Below are positions 21,163 through 29,366 of a stretch of 64,000 nt of DNA, one piece after another. The notes beneath the pieces were generated by a model. That model did no database searches and was not told the origin of the DNA. It saw only the letters and a list, made by a program, of their open reading frames with translations. Within the stretch, counting starts at the first letter, position 1. Every line of letters begins with the position of its first letter. Source of the stretch: Xanthomonas prunicola (GTDB lineage Bacteria > Pseudomonadota > Gammaproteobacteria > Xanthomonadales > Xanthomonadaceae); contig NZ_PHKV01000003.1 in assembly GCF_002846205.1 (NCBI RefSeq), forward strand, positions 462,280 to 526,279. The letters are read 5' to 3'. Position numbers and translations under genes: made by a program.

Positions 21163-21777
21163 ATGAGACTGTATTTCCACAACGCGCGCTGTTTCCTGTG
21201 TACCTTTTCTCCGCCGCTGGCGCTCGCACTCCTTGCGAGCGCGTGCAGTGCGAACAAGCCACCGTCTTCTGAAAAAGAGGATCTTTTTCTCAGCCGGCCA
21301 TTTCCGGTGGATGCGGCCGACGCCCATGTGCGCTTCGAATTCGAGGCGACACCGGAGAATGTAAATCTCACTCGATCCTATATCGTCGGATTGACTTTAA
21401 ACCGCAAAGGCGAGCTCGATCCAGTCACTTTCTTAAATAACGGGGAACCTCCTTCCCGGTATGCGGTACGTGTCGAAGCCTGCAAATGGCTCGGGGATCA
21501 ATGCCAGAAAATATCCACTGAAGACGCTTTTCAAGCCTATATCAAAAAAGAACCTGCACGAAGTAAATTTTTTGAGTGGCGATCCGGAGACGAGGAAAAA
21601 AAATACATTGATGTTACCGCACATACTTCAGACACCAGCAACTGGATTGTTTGCTACTTACCAATAGACAGTTACGGCCGATACCGCATCGACGTCTCGT
21701 CTCAACCAGGAAACCCATTACTCAAAGACCCATCCGCGCAAATTTCTGTTCAGCGAGAATGGACTTCCTCCAAATAA
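21163..21777 (+). CDS. Periplasmic lipoprotein, probable T4SS-effector immunity protein (X-Tfi)
   Basis: A 204-residue protein with a lipoprotein signal: hydrophobic PPLALALLASAC with the probable lipidated Cys28, followed by Ser, consistent with outer-membrane sorting. The remaining ~175 residues match no family I recognise. It ends 27 bases before an effector-like gene carrying an XVIPCD. In Xanthomonas the effectors of the bacterial-killing T4SS are encoded next to periplasmic lipoprotein inhibitors, so immunity is the natural reading (inference from context). The coding sequence is clearly more AT-rich than both flanks, with AAA- and TTT-rich stretches at 21530-21610, suggesting the pair was acquired together. 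Confidence 0.68.
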   Translation: MRLYFHNARCFLCTFSPPLALALLASACSANKPPSSEKEDLFLSRPFPVDAADAHVRFEFEATPENVNLTRSYIVGLTLNRKGELDPVTFLNNGEPPSRYAVRVEACKWLGDQCQKISTEDAFQAYIKKEPARSKFFEWRSGDEEKKYIDVTAHTSDTSNWIVCYLPIDSYGRYRIDVSSQPGNPLLKDPSAQISVQREWTSSK

Positions 21778-21804
21778 CTAGCATCAACTAGAAAGAAGCA
21801 TCTA

Positions 21805-22857
21805 ATGGACAGACAGAATTACACAGTAACGATCGTTATTGCCGCGCCCGGAACGCCTCTTTATACAAAGGTAAAACAACAATTTACGGATGGCGAACCA
21901 GCCACGTCTGGCCCAGGGCACATGTTTTTCGTACTCGACGACGGCAAAAACAAGCCATCCAGTTATGGCTTTGCCCCGATCACCCATGGGCAAATGAATG
22001 GCCCAGGGAAAATCTACGACACAGATGCAGGCGAATACCACAATCCAGCATACTCAAGAACTGTCGAAATAAGCAAAGAACAATATGGAAAACTCCATGA
22101 ATTTGGAATAGAGCCAGAAAAATTTGGTTTTGACAAGGAATACAAGGACGTACGCAACAATTGCGTCGACTTTACCTGGGCAGCTCTCAATCACGCAGGA
22201 CTCCATCGAAACAAGAGCATCGATGTGAATGGTTTGTTTGGTCCAGGAGCCGGGCAATTGCTTCCGGATATTCGCATTCCTTTGCCGATAGAAGGCTCCG
22301 GAAAAGATGCTTACCGCCCGCTACGCAATATCCACGGTGTGGAGAGCATTGAGGCACCATTTCCGCACAGTCCATTGAACAAGGAAATCCGGAACCCGCT
22401 TCCGGCACAAAGGTCGTTGCAGCAGCACATTCTCAGCGAAGAGCGGCACGCGCCATCGTTGAAGGACCCCACGCATCCAGGCTACCAACTGTTTGCACAG
22501 GCGCAGGATCACGTACAGACACTGGATCGCGAACACGGACGGCAAACGGACGCGCGCAGCGCCAATCTTGCGGGCTGCTTGGCGGTGCAATCCTGCAAGA
22601 TGGGAATGGACCGCATCGACGAAGTGAGACTGAGCGACGATGCCTCGCGTGCATTTGCTGTGCAGAACAATCCTTACTCGGCCGGATCGCACGACCGGTT
22701 GCGCGCCCATGTCGATACGGTTTCCGCACTCAATACACCGCTGGAGCAGAGCAGTCAGGCATGGACGCAGGCTGCAGCCGAGCGCGTGCAGGCAGAGCAG
22801 CAACGGAACCTGCAACAGCAGCAAACGCAAGCTCCATCAGCTCGAACCATGAGCTGA
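21805..22857 (+). CDS. Antibacterial type IV secretion effector with XVIPCD (X-Tfe)
   Basis: A 350-residue protein without a signal peptide. The C-terminal part (about 220-322) matches the XVIPCD consensus recognised by the VirD4 coupling protein: DPTHPGYQLFAQA, GMDRIDEVRLSDD at about 267-279, AFAVQNNP and VDTVSALNTPLEQS. A Gln-rich tail (323-350) follows, as is typical. The N-terminal domain has a His in GPGHMFFVL (His39) and a Cys in RNNCVDFTWAAL (Cys120). Their order and surroundings suggest a circularly permuted NlpC/P60-like (papain-fold) hydrolase, perhaps acting on peptidoglycan or lipid (inference). The upstream lipoprotein is the likely immunity partner. The first ~500 bases are AT-rich while the XVIPCD region is near the genome norm, so a new toxin head may be joined to a resident delivery tail. 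Confidence 0.8.
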   Translation: MDRQNYTVTIVIAAPGTPLYTKVKQQFTDGEPATSGPGHMFFVLDDGKNKPSSYGFAPITHGQMNGPGKIYDTDAGEYHNPAYSRTVEISKEQYGKLHEFGIEPEKFGFDKEYKDVRNNCVDFTWAALNHAGLHRNKSIDVNGLFGPGAGQLLPDIRIPLPIEGSGKDAYRPLRNIHGVESIEAPFPHSPLNKEIRNPLPAQRSLQQHILSEERHAPSLKDPTHPGYQLFAQAQDHVQTLDREHGRQTDARSANLAGCLAVQSCKMGMDRIDEVRLSDDASRAFAVQNNPYSAGSHDRLRAHVDTVSALNTPLEQSSQAWTQAAAERVQAEQQRNLQQQQTQAPSARTMS

Positions 22858-22989
22858 CCGGGCGAGAGTCGCAGGCAGTTCATTCCCTGGCGCCTCGCCT
22901 GTTAGCTACTAACTGACTTTTCAGAGCCAGCAACCAAAGTCTACGGTGCAGCAATCTTTCCACTGCACCAATGCGAGTCGACAGGAAAC

Positions 22990-24192
22990 TCAGGCAATCA
23001 GCTGAATCGTCAGCGCCGCAGCCGCCACACGCGCTTTCTCGCGTGCCGCGTCGATACTCTCTGCGCGCGCCAGGGTGACGCCGACGCGGCGATGGCCGTC
23101 CACGCGTGGTTTGCCGAACAGGCGCAGTGCGGTGTCCGGGTCGCGCAGTGCATCGGACACGTTGTCGAACACCGGCACGCCGTTGCCATGTGCCAGTAAC
23201 GCGCACGATGCGGAGGGACCGCTCTGACGGATCACGCCACCGTCTTCCGCGCCCACCGGCAGGCCAAGAATGGCGCGGGCGTGCAGCGCGAATTCGCTCA
23301 GTTCCTGCGAGACCAGCGTGACCAGACCGGTGTCGTGCGGGCGCGGCGACACTTCGCTGAACCACACTTGGTCACCCTTGACGAACAATTCCACGCCGAA
23401 CAGGCCCCACCCGCCGAGATCGTCGGTGATGGCTTTGGCGATCTCCTGCGAGCGGCGCAATGCCGCAGCCGACATCGGCTGCGGCTGCCAGCTTTCGCGG
23501 TAGTCGCCATCCTGCTGCCAATGCCCGATGGGGTCGCAGTACGAAGTGCCGCCGGCATGGCGCACGGTGAGCAAGGTGATTTCGTAATCGAAATCGATGA
23601 AGCCTTCGACGATACAGCGACCGGCGCCGGCACGCCCCCCGGTTTGCGCGTACGCCCACGCCGCATCGATATCGGCCTCGCTACGTAAGGTGCTCTGACC
23701 TTTGCCCGAGGACGACATCACCGGCTTGACCACGCACGGCAAACCCACTGCCGCAATCGCCTCGCGGTATTCGGCAGCGGTATCGACAAAGCGATACGGC
23801 GAGGTCGGCAGACCCAGCGTTTCGGCGGCCAGGCGACGGATGCCTTCGCGGTCCATGGTCAGGCGTGCGGCACGCGCGGTCGGGATGACCTTCTGGCCCT
23901 GCTCGCGTTCCAGCGCCACCAGGGTTTCGGTATGGATGGCTTCGATCTCCGGCACGATCAAATGCGGCCGCTCGCTGGCGATCAGCGCGCGCAGGGCGGC
24001 GGGATCGAGCATGTCCAGCACGTGCGAGCGGTGCGCCACCTGCATGGCCGGTGCATTGGCATAGCGGTCGGCCGCGATCACTTCCACGCCGAAACGCTGC
24101 AGCTCAATCGCCACTTCCTTGCCCAATTCGCCCGAGCCCAGCAACAACACGCGGGTGGCGGAAGGCGACAGCGGGGTGCCGAGGGTGGTCAT
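22990..24192 (-). CDS. purT: Formate-dependent phosphoribosylglycinamide formyltransferase
   Basis: A 400-residue ATP-grasp enzyme that makes formyl-GAR from GAR, formate and ATP in purine synthesis, an alternative to PurN. The N-terminal PreATP-grasp part has [19 protein letters not shown]. The ATP-grasp core includes [14 protein letters not shown] and [22 protein letters not shown], the PurT-specific loop. Length is close to E. coli PurT (392). It faces the effector gene tail-to-tail with a 132-base gap and is monocistronic. Confidence 0.97.
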   Translation of the reverse strand: MTTLGTPLSPSATRVLLLGSGELGKEVAIELQRFGVEVIAADRYANAPAMQVAHRSHVLDMLDPAALRALIASERPHLIVPEIEAIHTETLVALEREQGQKVIPTARAARLTMDREGIRRLAAETLGLPTSPYRFVDTAAEYREAIAAVGLPCVVKPVMSSSGKGQSTLRSEADIDAAWAYAQTGGRAGAGRCIVEGFIDFDYEITLLTVRHAGGTSYCDPIGHWQQDGDYRESWQPQPMSAAALRRSQEIAKAITDDLGGWGLFGVELFVKGDQVWFSEVSPRPHDTGLVTLVSQELSEFALHARAILGLPVGAEDGGVIRQSGPSASCALLAHGNGVPVFDNVSDALRDPDTALRLFGKPRVDGHRRVGVTLARAESIDAAREKARVAAAALTIQLIA

Positions 24193-24317
24193 GGGCGCAG
24201 TCCAGAACGAGAGGGGGCCGCCATTCTAACGGCTGCAAATGCCGACGCCGACGAACGGCTATTGCTTAGCTGATATCACATTGATATCTTTTTCTAACTC
24301 CACAAGGACTCGCCCTC

Positions 24318-25187
24318 ATGAAAGAGAAGCCGATCGGTTCGTTACCCGGCATTCCCGTCGTCCTCGTCGCAGGTGCAGGCCTGATCGGTGCGGCCTGGTA
24401 CGTGTTGACGATGATGGCCAGTACCAGCGTCACACCGGCCGCGTTCATCACCGCAGTGCTGGTCGTGGCGGCGTGCATCTTCATGCTGGCCGGCATGTAC
24501 ACCCTGGAGCCCAACCAGGCCGCGGTATTGAGCCTGTTCGGCAAGTATGTCGGCACCGTCAAAGACGCCGGCCTGCGCTGGAATGTGCCGTTCTACGCCA
24601 AACGTCGCGTCAGCCAGCGCGTGCGCAATTTCGAAAGCGGCCGACTCAAGGTGAACGAGCTGGATGGCAGCCCGATCGAGATTGCCGCGGTGATCGTGTG
24701 GCAGGTGCTGGATGCCTCCGAAGCGGTCTATAACGTGGACGACTACGAGAGCTTCGTGCATATCCAGTCCGAAGCAGCGCTGCGCGCGATGGCCACCAGC
24801 TACCCGTACGACCAGCACGAAGATGACCAGATCTCGCTGCGCAGTCACCCCGCCGAAATCAGCGAGCAGCTCAAGCGCCATCTGGACGAGCGCCTGACCC
24901 AGGCCGGCGTGGACGTGATCGAGGCGCGCATCAGCCACCTCGCCTACGCGCCGGAAATCGCCCAGGCCATGCTGCAGCGTCAGCAGGCCAATGCCGTGAT
25001 TGCCGCACGCTCGCGCATCGTGGCCGGCGCAGTGGGGATGGTTGAAATGGCGCTGTCCGAATTGCAAAAGAATGGCGTAGTGCAGTTGGACGAAGAGCGC
25101 AAGGCGCATATGGTCAGCAACCTGCTCACCGTGTTGTGTTCTGATCGCGGAACCCAACCGGTGGTCAACGCCGGCTCGCTGTATTGA
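24318..25187 (+). CDS. SPFH/Band 7 domain membrane protein
   Basis: A 289-residue protein with two N-terminal hydrophobic segments (about 10-34 and 40-62), then a Band 7 domain beginning [19 protein letters not shown] and ending in an Ala/Gln-rich helix ([20 protein letters not shown]) typical of stomatin/prohibitin oligomers. SPFH proteins build membrane microdomain scaffolds at the inner membrane. The ATG at 24318 starts an operon of five genes with 9-base or overlapping junctions, which suggests the small proteins that follow work with this scaffold. The 125-base gap to purT contains the shared promoter region. Confidence 0.9.
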   Translation: MKEKPIGSLPGIPVVLVAGAGLIGAAWYVLTMMASTSVTPAAFITAVLVVAACIFMLAGMYTLEPNQAAVLSLFGKYVGTVKDAGLRWNVPFYAKRRVSQRVRNFESGRLKVNELDGSPIEIAAVIVWQVLDASEAVYNVDDYESFVHIQSEAALRAMATSYPYDQHEDDQISLRSHPAEISEQLKRHLDERLTQAGVDVIEARISHLAYAPEIAQAMLQRQQANAVIAARSRIVAGAVGMVEMALSELQKNGVVQLDEERKAHMVSNLLTVLCSDRGTQPVVNAGSLY

Positions 25188-25196
25188 GGCGACGCA

Positions 25197-25481
25197 ATGA
25201 ATGTCATGGTGCCGTTGGTCGTCGCTCTTTCCGGATTGCCGGCATTGGCAATCGCCGCCTCCATCGGTGCGGACGATGACGACCGCGCACGCGGCCTGGG
25301 CCTGCGCTGGGCGCTGATCAGCCTGGTGATCCTGGTCGGCGCCGCGTGCCTGTACTGGGCCGGCGACAACCGCGCCGGTATCTATGCGGTGGTCATCGGC
25401 ATGATCATCGGCGTCAACGTGCTGATCGTGTCGATGGTGATGCACCTGCGCCGGCACGGCAGCCGCAGAGACGGCAAATGA
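25197..25481 (+). CDS. Small two-helix membrane protein
   Basis: A 94-residue protein with hydrophobic segments at about 5-22 and two more between 40 and 82 ([38 protein letters not shown]), separated by an acidic loop [10 protein letters not shown]. No family was recognised. It starts 9 bases after the SPFH gene and its stop overlaps the next start by four bases (ATGA), so it is clearly part of the operon. It may be a membrane partner of the SPFH protein (inference from position only). Confidence 0.75.
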   Translation: MNVMVPLVVALSGLPALAIAASIGADDDDRARGLGLRWALISLVILVGAACLYWAGDNRAGIYAVVIGMIIGVNVLIVSMVMHLRRHGSRRDGK

Positions 25482-25657
25482 GCGAAAAAAAGGCCTACCC
25501 GCTGCGTATCAACGCCGATGTGTTGGCCGCCGTGCAGCGCTGGGCCGACGACGAATTACGCAGCCTCAATGCGCAGATCGAATACGTGCTGCGCGATGCG
25601 CTGCGCAAGGCGGGCCGGCTGCCGAAGCCGCACGACAACAAGGAACCGGAATCATGA
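25478..25657 (+). CDS. Arc-type ribbon-helix-helix protein
   Basis: A 59-residue protein, [20 protein letters not shown] and on. The pattern of a short beta strand (YPLRI), a helix ([13 protein letters not shown]) and [19 protein letters not shown] matches Arc/MetJ-type ribbon-helix-helix DNA-binding proteins. It could autoregulate this operon. It overlaps the preceding gene by four bases (ATGA at 25478) and the following gene likewise (25654). No toxin partner of a known family is adjacent, so a toxin-antitoxin role is not supported. Confidence 0.8.
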   Translation: MSEKKAYPLRINADVLAAVQRWADDELRSLNAQIEYVLRDALRKAGRLPKPHDNKEPES

Positions 25658-25833
25658 GCAAGCGCTGGAGCTATCTGACCATCGAATTGAAGCCGTCGTT
25701 CATCGGCAGCATCAAGACCGAGGACGTCCAGGCCGAACTGGTCAAGCAGGGCAACCTCGGCTGGGAACTGGTCAACATCGTCATGCCGGCACCGCTGAGT
25801 GCGACGCTGCTGGTGTTCAAGAAGGAACTCTGA
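25654..25833 (+). CDS. DUF4177-type small protein
   Basis: A 59-residue protein, [18 protein letters not shown] and on, containing [19 protein letters not shown], the LN..G..GWELV pattern of DUF4177. These tiny cytoplasmic proteins have no assigned role. The ATG overlaps the stop of the RHH gene (ATGA) and the hydrolase starts 1 base after its stop, so all three are translationally coupled. Confidence 0.82.
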   Translation: MSKRWSYLTIELKPSFIGSIKTEDVQAELVKQGNLGWELVNIVMPAPLSATLLVFKKEL

Positions 25834-25834
25834 C

Positions 25835-27130
25835 ATGGGCAAGCGTCGGGCGTTTGCACTGGCCTGCGTGATGCTGTCGACCAGTGCACTTGCCGCTTCG
25901 CCGCAGCAGACGTTCACCGGCCTGCTGGAGCGCTTGCAGGCCGGCGATATGGCCGCTGCCGAAGCCACCTTCACCCCTGCGCTGGCCGCAACGCTGTCAA
26001 GCGCAAGGCTTGCCGATGCGTGGCACTCGCTGTCCAGCCAATTGGGCTCCCTGCAACAGCGCGGGCCGGTCAACGAACGACAGCAGGACGGGCTGACCCT
26101 GATCGAGCAACAGCTGCAATTCGAGCATGGTGCACTGCTGGCGCACGTTTCGATCGACCACGACGGCAAGATCGCCGGGTTGCTGTTCACTCCCGCTGCG
26201 GCAGCACCGCCACCGCCACTGGCAGCCGATGCCGGCTTTGCGGAGCAGGCGCTGGCGGTAGGACCGCTGCCGGGCACGCTGGCGCTTCCGGCAGGCAAGG
26301 GGCCATTTCCGGCGGTGGTGCTGGTGCACGGCTCCGGCCCCCAGGACCGCGACGAGAGGATCGGGCCGAACCGCCCATTCCTCGATGTGGCGCGTGGTCT
26401 GGCCGCGCAGGGCATCGCAGTGCTGCGCTACGACAAGCGCACCTACGCCCTGCCCGACAGCTTCGCCGGGCGCATGGACGATGGCTTCACCATGGACGAG
26501 GAAACCACCAACGACGCGGTCGTCGCGATCGCCACGCTGGCGCACACGCCAGGCATCGATCCCAAGCGCATCTTCGTGATGGGCCACAGCCAGGGCGGCA
26601 TGCTCGCCGCCCGTATCGCGCGTCTCTCCGGCAGGGCCGCCGGGATTATCCTGTGGGCCGCACCGGCGCGCCCGCTATTGGATCTGCTGCTCGATCAGAA
26701 CCGCTACCTGCTGAGCCTGGAGGGTGCTCCCTCGGCGCAGGGCCAGGCGCGCTTGGCCGAGATCGAACGGCGCATCGCCAAGGTGCGCGGCGACGGCGCA
26801 GTCTCCCGCAACGATTCGCCACTGGACATACCGGCCGTCTATTGGCGCGCGTTCGATACCGTCGATCCGGTCGCCGATGTGCGCACGCTGCACGTCCCTG
26901 TGCTGTGGCTGCAGGGCGAACGCGATTTCCAAGTCACCGCACCCGACTGGCAGCGCTGGCAGCAAGCATTGGGCGACGACCCACGCGCGACCATGCATCG
27001 CTATCGGCAACTCAACCACCTCGGCATCGCCGGCAGCGGCGTCGCCGCCCCAGGCGAGTATGGCCGCGCCGGACACGTCGCCACCGAGCTGATTGCCGAC
27101 ACCGCACAGTGGATTCACGCACAGCCCTGA
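25835..27130 (+). CDS. Exported alpha/beta hydrolase with DUF3887-like N-terminal domain
   Basis: A 431-residue protein with a signal peptide (MGKRRAFALACVMLSTSALA). Residues 22-125 form a small domain like DUF3887 (helical start QQTFTGLLERLQAGDMAAAE, later LTLIEQQLQFEHG). The alpha/beta hydrolase domain follows with VVLVHGSGPQDRDE (oxyanion loop), nucleophile motif GHSQGG (Ser252), an acid in GERDFQV and a His in LNHLGI near the C-terminus. The substrate is unknown; an ester or peptide in the periplasm is likely. Last gene of the SPFH operon, starting one base after the DUF4177 gene. Confidence 0.87.
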   Translation: MGKRRAFALACVMLSTSALAASPQQTFTGLLERLQAGDMAAAEATFTPALAATLSSARLADAWHSLSSQLGSLQQRGPVNERQQDGLTLIEQQLQFEHGALLAHVSIDHDGKIAGLLFTPAAAAPPPPLAADAGFAEQALAVGPLPGTLALPAGKGPFPAVVLVHGSGPQDRDERIGPNRPFLDVARGLAAQGIAVLRYDKRTYALPDSFAGRMDDGFTMDEETTNDAVVAIATLAHTPGIDPKRIFVMGHSQGGMLAARIARLSGRAAGIILWAAPARPLLDLLLDQNRYLLSLEGAPSAQGQARLAEIERRIAKVRGDGAVSRNDSPLDIPAVYWRAFDTVDPVADVRTLHVPVLWLQGERDFQVTAPDWQRWQQALGDDPRATMHRYRQLNHLGIAGSGVAAPGEYGRAGHVATELIADTAQWIHAQP

Positions 27131-27340
27131 TCGGCGGCGACTGTCGCTCGCGCCTGCCACGCCACGTAGGCGCCGCACGCATGACCACGCCTCGGCACTG
27201 CATGTGCCAAGACACGAGGGCCGCTACCGTCAACCGGGCAGCGGCGGTTAAGCGTTCCGGCGACCCGACGATGCCAGCGGCGTGCATCGACGGATGAATG
27301 GCATCTGGTCGCATGCAGCGCGTGGGCCTACCCTGTACGG

Positions 27341-28138
27341 ATGCACCCCGCTCCCGCCCATCTGCTCAATACCGAAGACATCGAACTGGTGCCGGCCGCG
27401 TTGCTGCGCGCGCGCAGCAACGCCGATGCGCGCCAACTCGCCCGGGCCACCTGGTTGCTGCGACGCAAGCGCGACGGCCGCTATCTGGCCACCGCCACCG
27501 TGCACCGCGTACAGGCGCTGGTACCGCGCCTGATGCACGAACCCGGCATCGACGCGGCGCTGGATCGTCTCCACGCGCTGGCCGCACGCCGCTGGTGCGG
27601 CGATGCCGGGCCGCTTCCGTTGAGCGCATTGCACGCGCGTCTGGCCAGACTCGGCCTGGATGCAGCGGACTATGCCCGCACCACCCAGCTGTCGATCCAT
27701 GCCGAACCGGCAACGCTGCACGCCGCCGGGTACGATCGCTACCGACGGCCGCTGTGGCTCAGCGCAGGCGCCGCACGTGCCTGGCGCCACCTGCGCAGCG
27801 CCGCCGCCGGCGACGACATCGTGCTCGATGCGATTTCCGGCTACCGCAGCCACGACTACCAACTGGGCATCTTCGAACGCAAGTTCGCGCGCGGGCTCAC
27901 CCTGGCGCAGATTCTGGCGGTCAACGCAGCGCCGGGTTTCAGCGAACATCACAGCGGCGACGCACTGGATATCGGCACACCGGGCGAACCGCCGGCCGAG
28001 GAATCCTTTGAAATCACGCCTGCATTCGCCTGGTTGCGCAGCAACGCGCACGAGTTCGGCTACCGCCTGAGTTACCCACGCAACAACCCGCATGGCATCG
28101 TCTACGAGCCGTGGCACTGGCGTTGGTCGGCGACGTAA
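27341..28138 (+). CDS. D-Ala-D-Ala carboxypeptidase, VanY family
   Basis: A 265-residue protein whose C-terminal half has the VanY zinc peptidase pattern SEHHSGDALDIG (S201-x-H203...D210) and a second His in YEPWHWRW. DAISGYRSHDYQ precedes it as in the family. These enzymes trim the terminal D-Ala from peptidoglycan stem peptides. No clear signal peptide is seen at the N-terminus (MHPAPAHLLNTEDIELV), so export is uncertain. The 210-base gap upstream holds no gene. Confidence 0.85.
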   Translation: MHPAPAHLLNTEDIELVPAALLRARSNADARQLARATWLLRRKRDGRYLATATVHRVQALVPRLMHEPGIDAALDRLHALAARRWCGDAGPLPLSALHARLARLGLDAADYARTTQLSIHAEPATLHAAGYDRYRRPLWLSAGAARAWRHLRSAAAGDDIVLDAISGYRSHDYQLGIFERKFARGLTLAQILAVNAAPGFSEHHSGDALDIGTPGEPPAEESFEITPAFAWLRSNAHEFGYRLSYPRNNPHGIVYEPWHWRWSAT

Positions 28139-28220
28139 GCCGGCCGCACCTCCTGCGTCAAGCGCTACGCGAGGCAGCCCGACACACCCGCCCAACTTGT
28201 CTTCCAGCGCTGCAAGCGCA

Positions 28221-28895
28221 CTACTCCTGCGAACGCGGTGTCGGTACTTTAGTCGCCACGCTAAAATCGGCGATCTTCCATAGATAAAACGCGGCGTAGG
28301 TGCGGTAGGGTCCCCAGCGTTCGCCGCGGATGGCCAGCGCCTTGGGGGTGGGCATCTGCTCCTGCTTGTCCACGCGCTGGGCACCTTTGCGCACGCCCAA
28401 GTCGTCGATGGGCAGCAGATCGGGGCGGCCTAGGCGGAACATCAGCATCATTTCCACCGTCCAGCGGCCGATGCCGCGTACTGGCACCAGGGCGTCGACG
28501 ATGGCGTTGTCGTCCATGAACGCAAGCCTGCGTAACGAGGGAATCTCGCCTTCGCTTTCGCGCCGTGCCAGATCGCGCAACGCCAGTGCCTTGTTGCCGG
28601 AGACGCCGCAGGCACGCAGTGCTGCATCGTCGATGCGACCGAGCGTATCGGCATGCAGCCGCTGCGCGCCGATCGCCACTTCCACCCGCGCCACGATGGT
28701 GGATGCCGCCTTGCCGCTGAGTTGCTGGAACAGGATGGCGCGTGCCAGCGCATCCACCGGGTCGAACGGTTTGCGCCACCCCGGCTGCGGGGCGATCGGG
28801 CCGATGCGTTTCATCCACGCACCCAGCGCGCGATCGCGCCGGGACAACTGCGCGAATGCAGCCTCCACATCGAATCCGCGGGCGTGGCGCGGCAC
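28221..28895 (-). CDS. DNA-3-methyladenine glycosylase II (AlkA-type HhH-GPD)
   Basis: A 224-residue base excision repair glycosylase that removes alkylated purines. The helix-hairpin-helix-GPD motif is visible as LVPVRGIGRWTVEMMLMFRLGRPDLLPIDDLGV, with the catalytic Asp in PIDDLG. It is shorter than E. coli AlkA (282) because the N-terminal beta domain is missing, as in many bacterial AlkA homologues. The start at 28895 gives MPRHARGFDVEAAFAQL. It lies 2 bases downstream of the DUF423 gene on the same strand and is probably co-transcribed with it. Confidence 0.92.
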   Translation of the reverse strand: MPRHARGFDVEAAFAQLSRRDRALGAWMKRIGPIAPQPGWRKPFDPVDALARAILFQQLSGKAASTIVARVEVAIGAQRLHADTLGRIDDAALRACGVSGNKALALRDLARRESEGEIPSLRRLAFMDDNAIVDALVPVRGIGRWTVEMMLMFRLGRPDLLPIDDLGVRKGAQRVDKQEQMPTPKALAIRGERWGPYRTYAAFYLWKIADFSVATKVPTPRSQE

Positions 28896-28897
28896 GC

Positions 28898-29269
28898 TCA
28901 GCGCCTCAAGGCGCCAATGGCCAGCGCCACCCAGCCCAGCATCAGGCTGACGCCGCCGATCGGTGCCAGGCTGGTCGGCCAGTGCAGCAACGCGCCGCCG
29001 ACCAGGCTACCGGCGAACAGCAAGGTGCCGAGCAGCAGCAGGTACAACCCTATCCGGCCGAGCACACGCGTTTCGGTGGCACCCAGCACAGTGAGCACTG
29101 CGCCATGGCCGAACGCATACAGCGATGCAAGCTGCAGGCGCGACTGCACCAGTGCATCAGCCACGCCGTGCGAAGCGTAGGCCGATAAACCGACGGCAAT
29201 GGCAGCCAGCAGGCCGCCGCAGAACGCCAGCAGCGAAGGGTGTTTCTTACGACGATCGAGCAAGGACAT
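28898..29269 (-). CDS. DUF423 family small inner-membrane protein
   Basis: A 123-residue protein with four hydrophobic segments. The pattern LAAIAVGLSAYASHGVADA followed by FGHGAVLTVLG and LLLLGTLLFAGSL is typical of the DUF423 (YgdD) family, whose role is unknown. The ATG at 29269 (MSLLDRRKKHPSL) is preferred; an upstream ATG at 29302 would lie within a terminator stem. It is followed by the AlkA gene after 2 bases. Confidence 0.88.
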   Translation of the reverse strand: MSLLDRRKKHPSLLAFCGGLLAAIAVGLSAYASHGVADALVQSRLQLASLYAFGHGAVLTVLGATETRVLGRIGLYLLLLGTLLFAGSLVGGALLHWPTSLAPIGGVSLMLGWVALAIGALRR

Positions 29270-29300
29270 GCAGGCAACTTCCATGGCAGCGCCGCAGCGC

Positions 29301-29336
29301 AAAAAAAAACGCGCCGCTGGGCTGCGGCGCGTTTTT
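29301..29336. terminator. Bidirectional terminator
   Basis: ACGCGCCGC and GCGGCGCGT pair across a six-base loop, flanked by an A-run on the left and a T-run on the right. On the minus strand it ends transcription from the SRPBCC-type gene (stop at 29367) before DUF423. Confidence 0.9.
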
Positions 29337-29366
29337 GGTCTGGATCACGTCATCGTGCTGAGACGA

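Noticed and set aside
25478..25833. Toxin-antitoxin pair from the RHH and DUF4177 genes
   Set aside because: DUF4177 is not a toxin family and the genes sit inside a larger operon.
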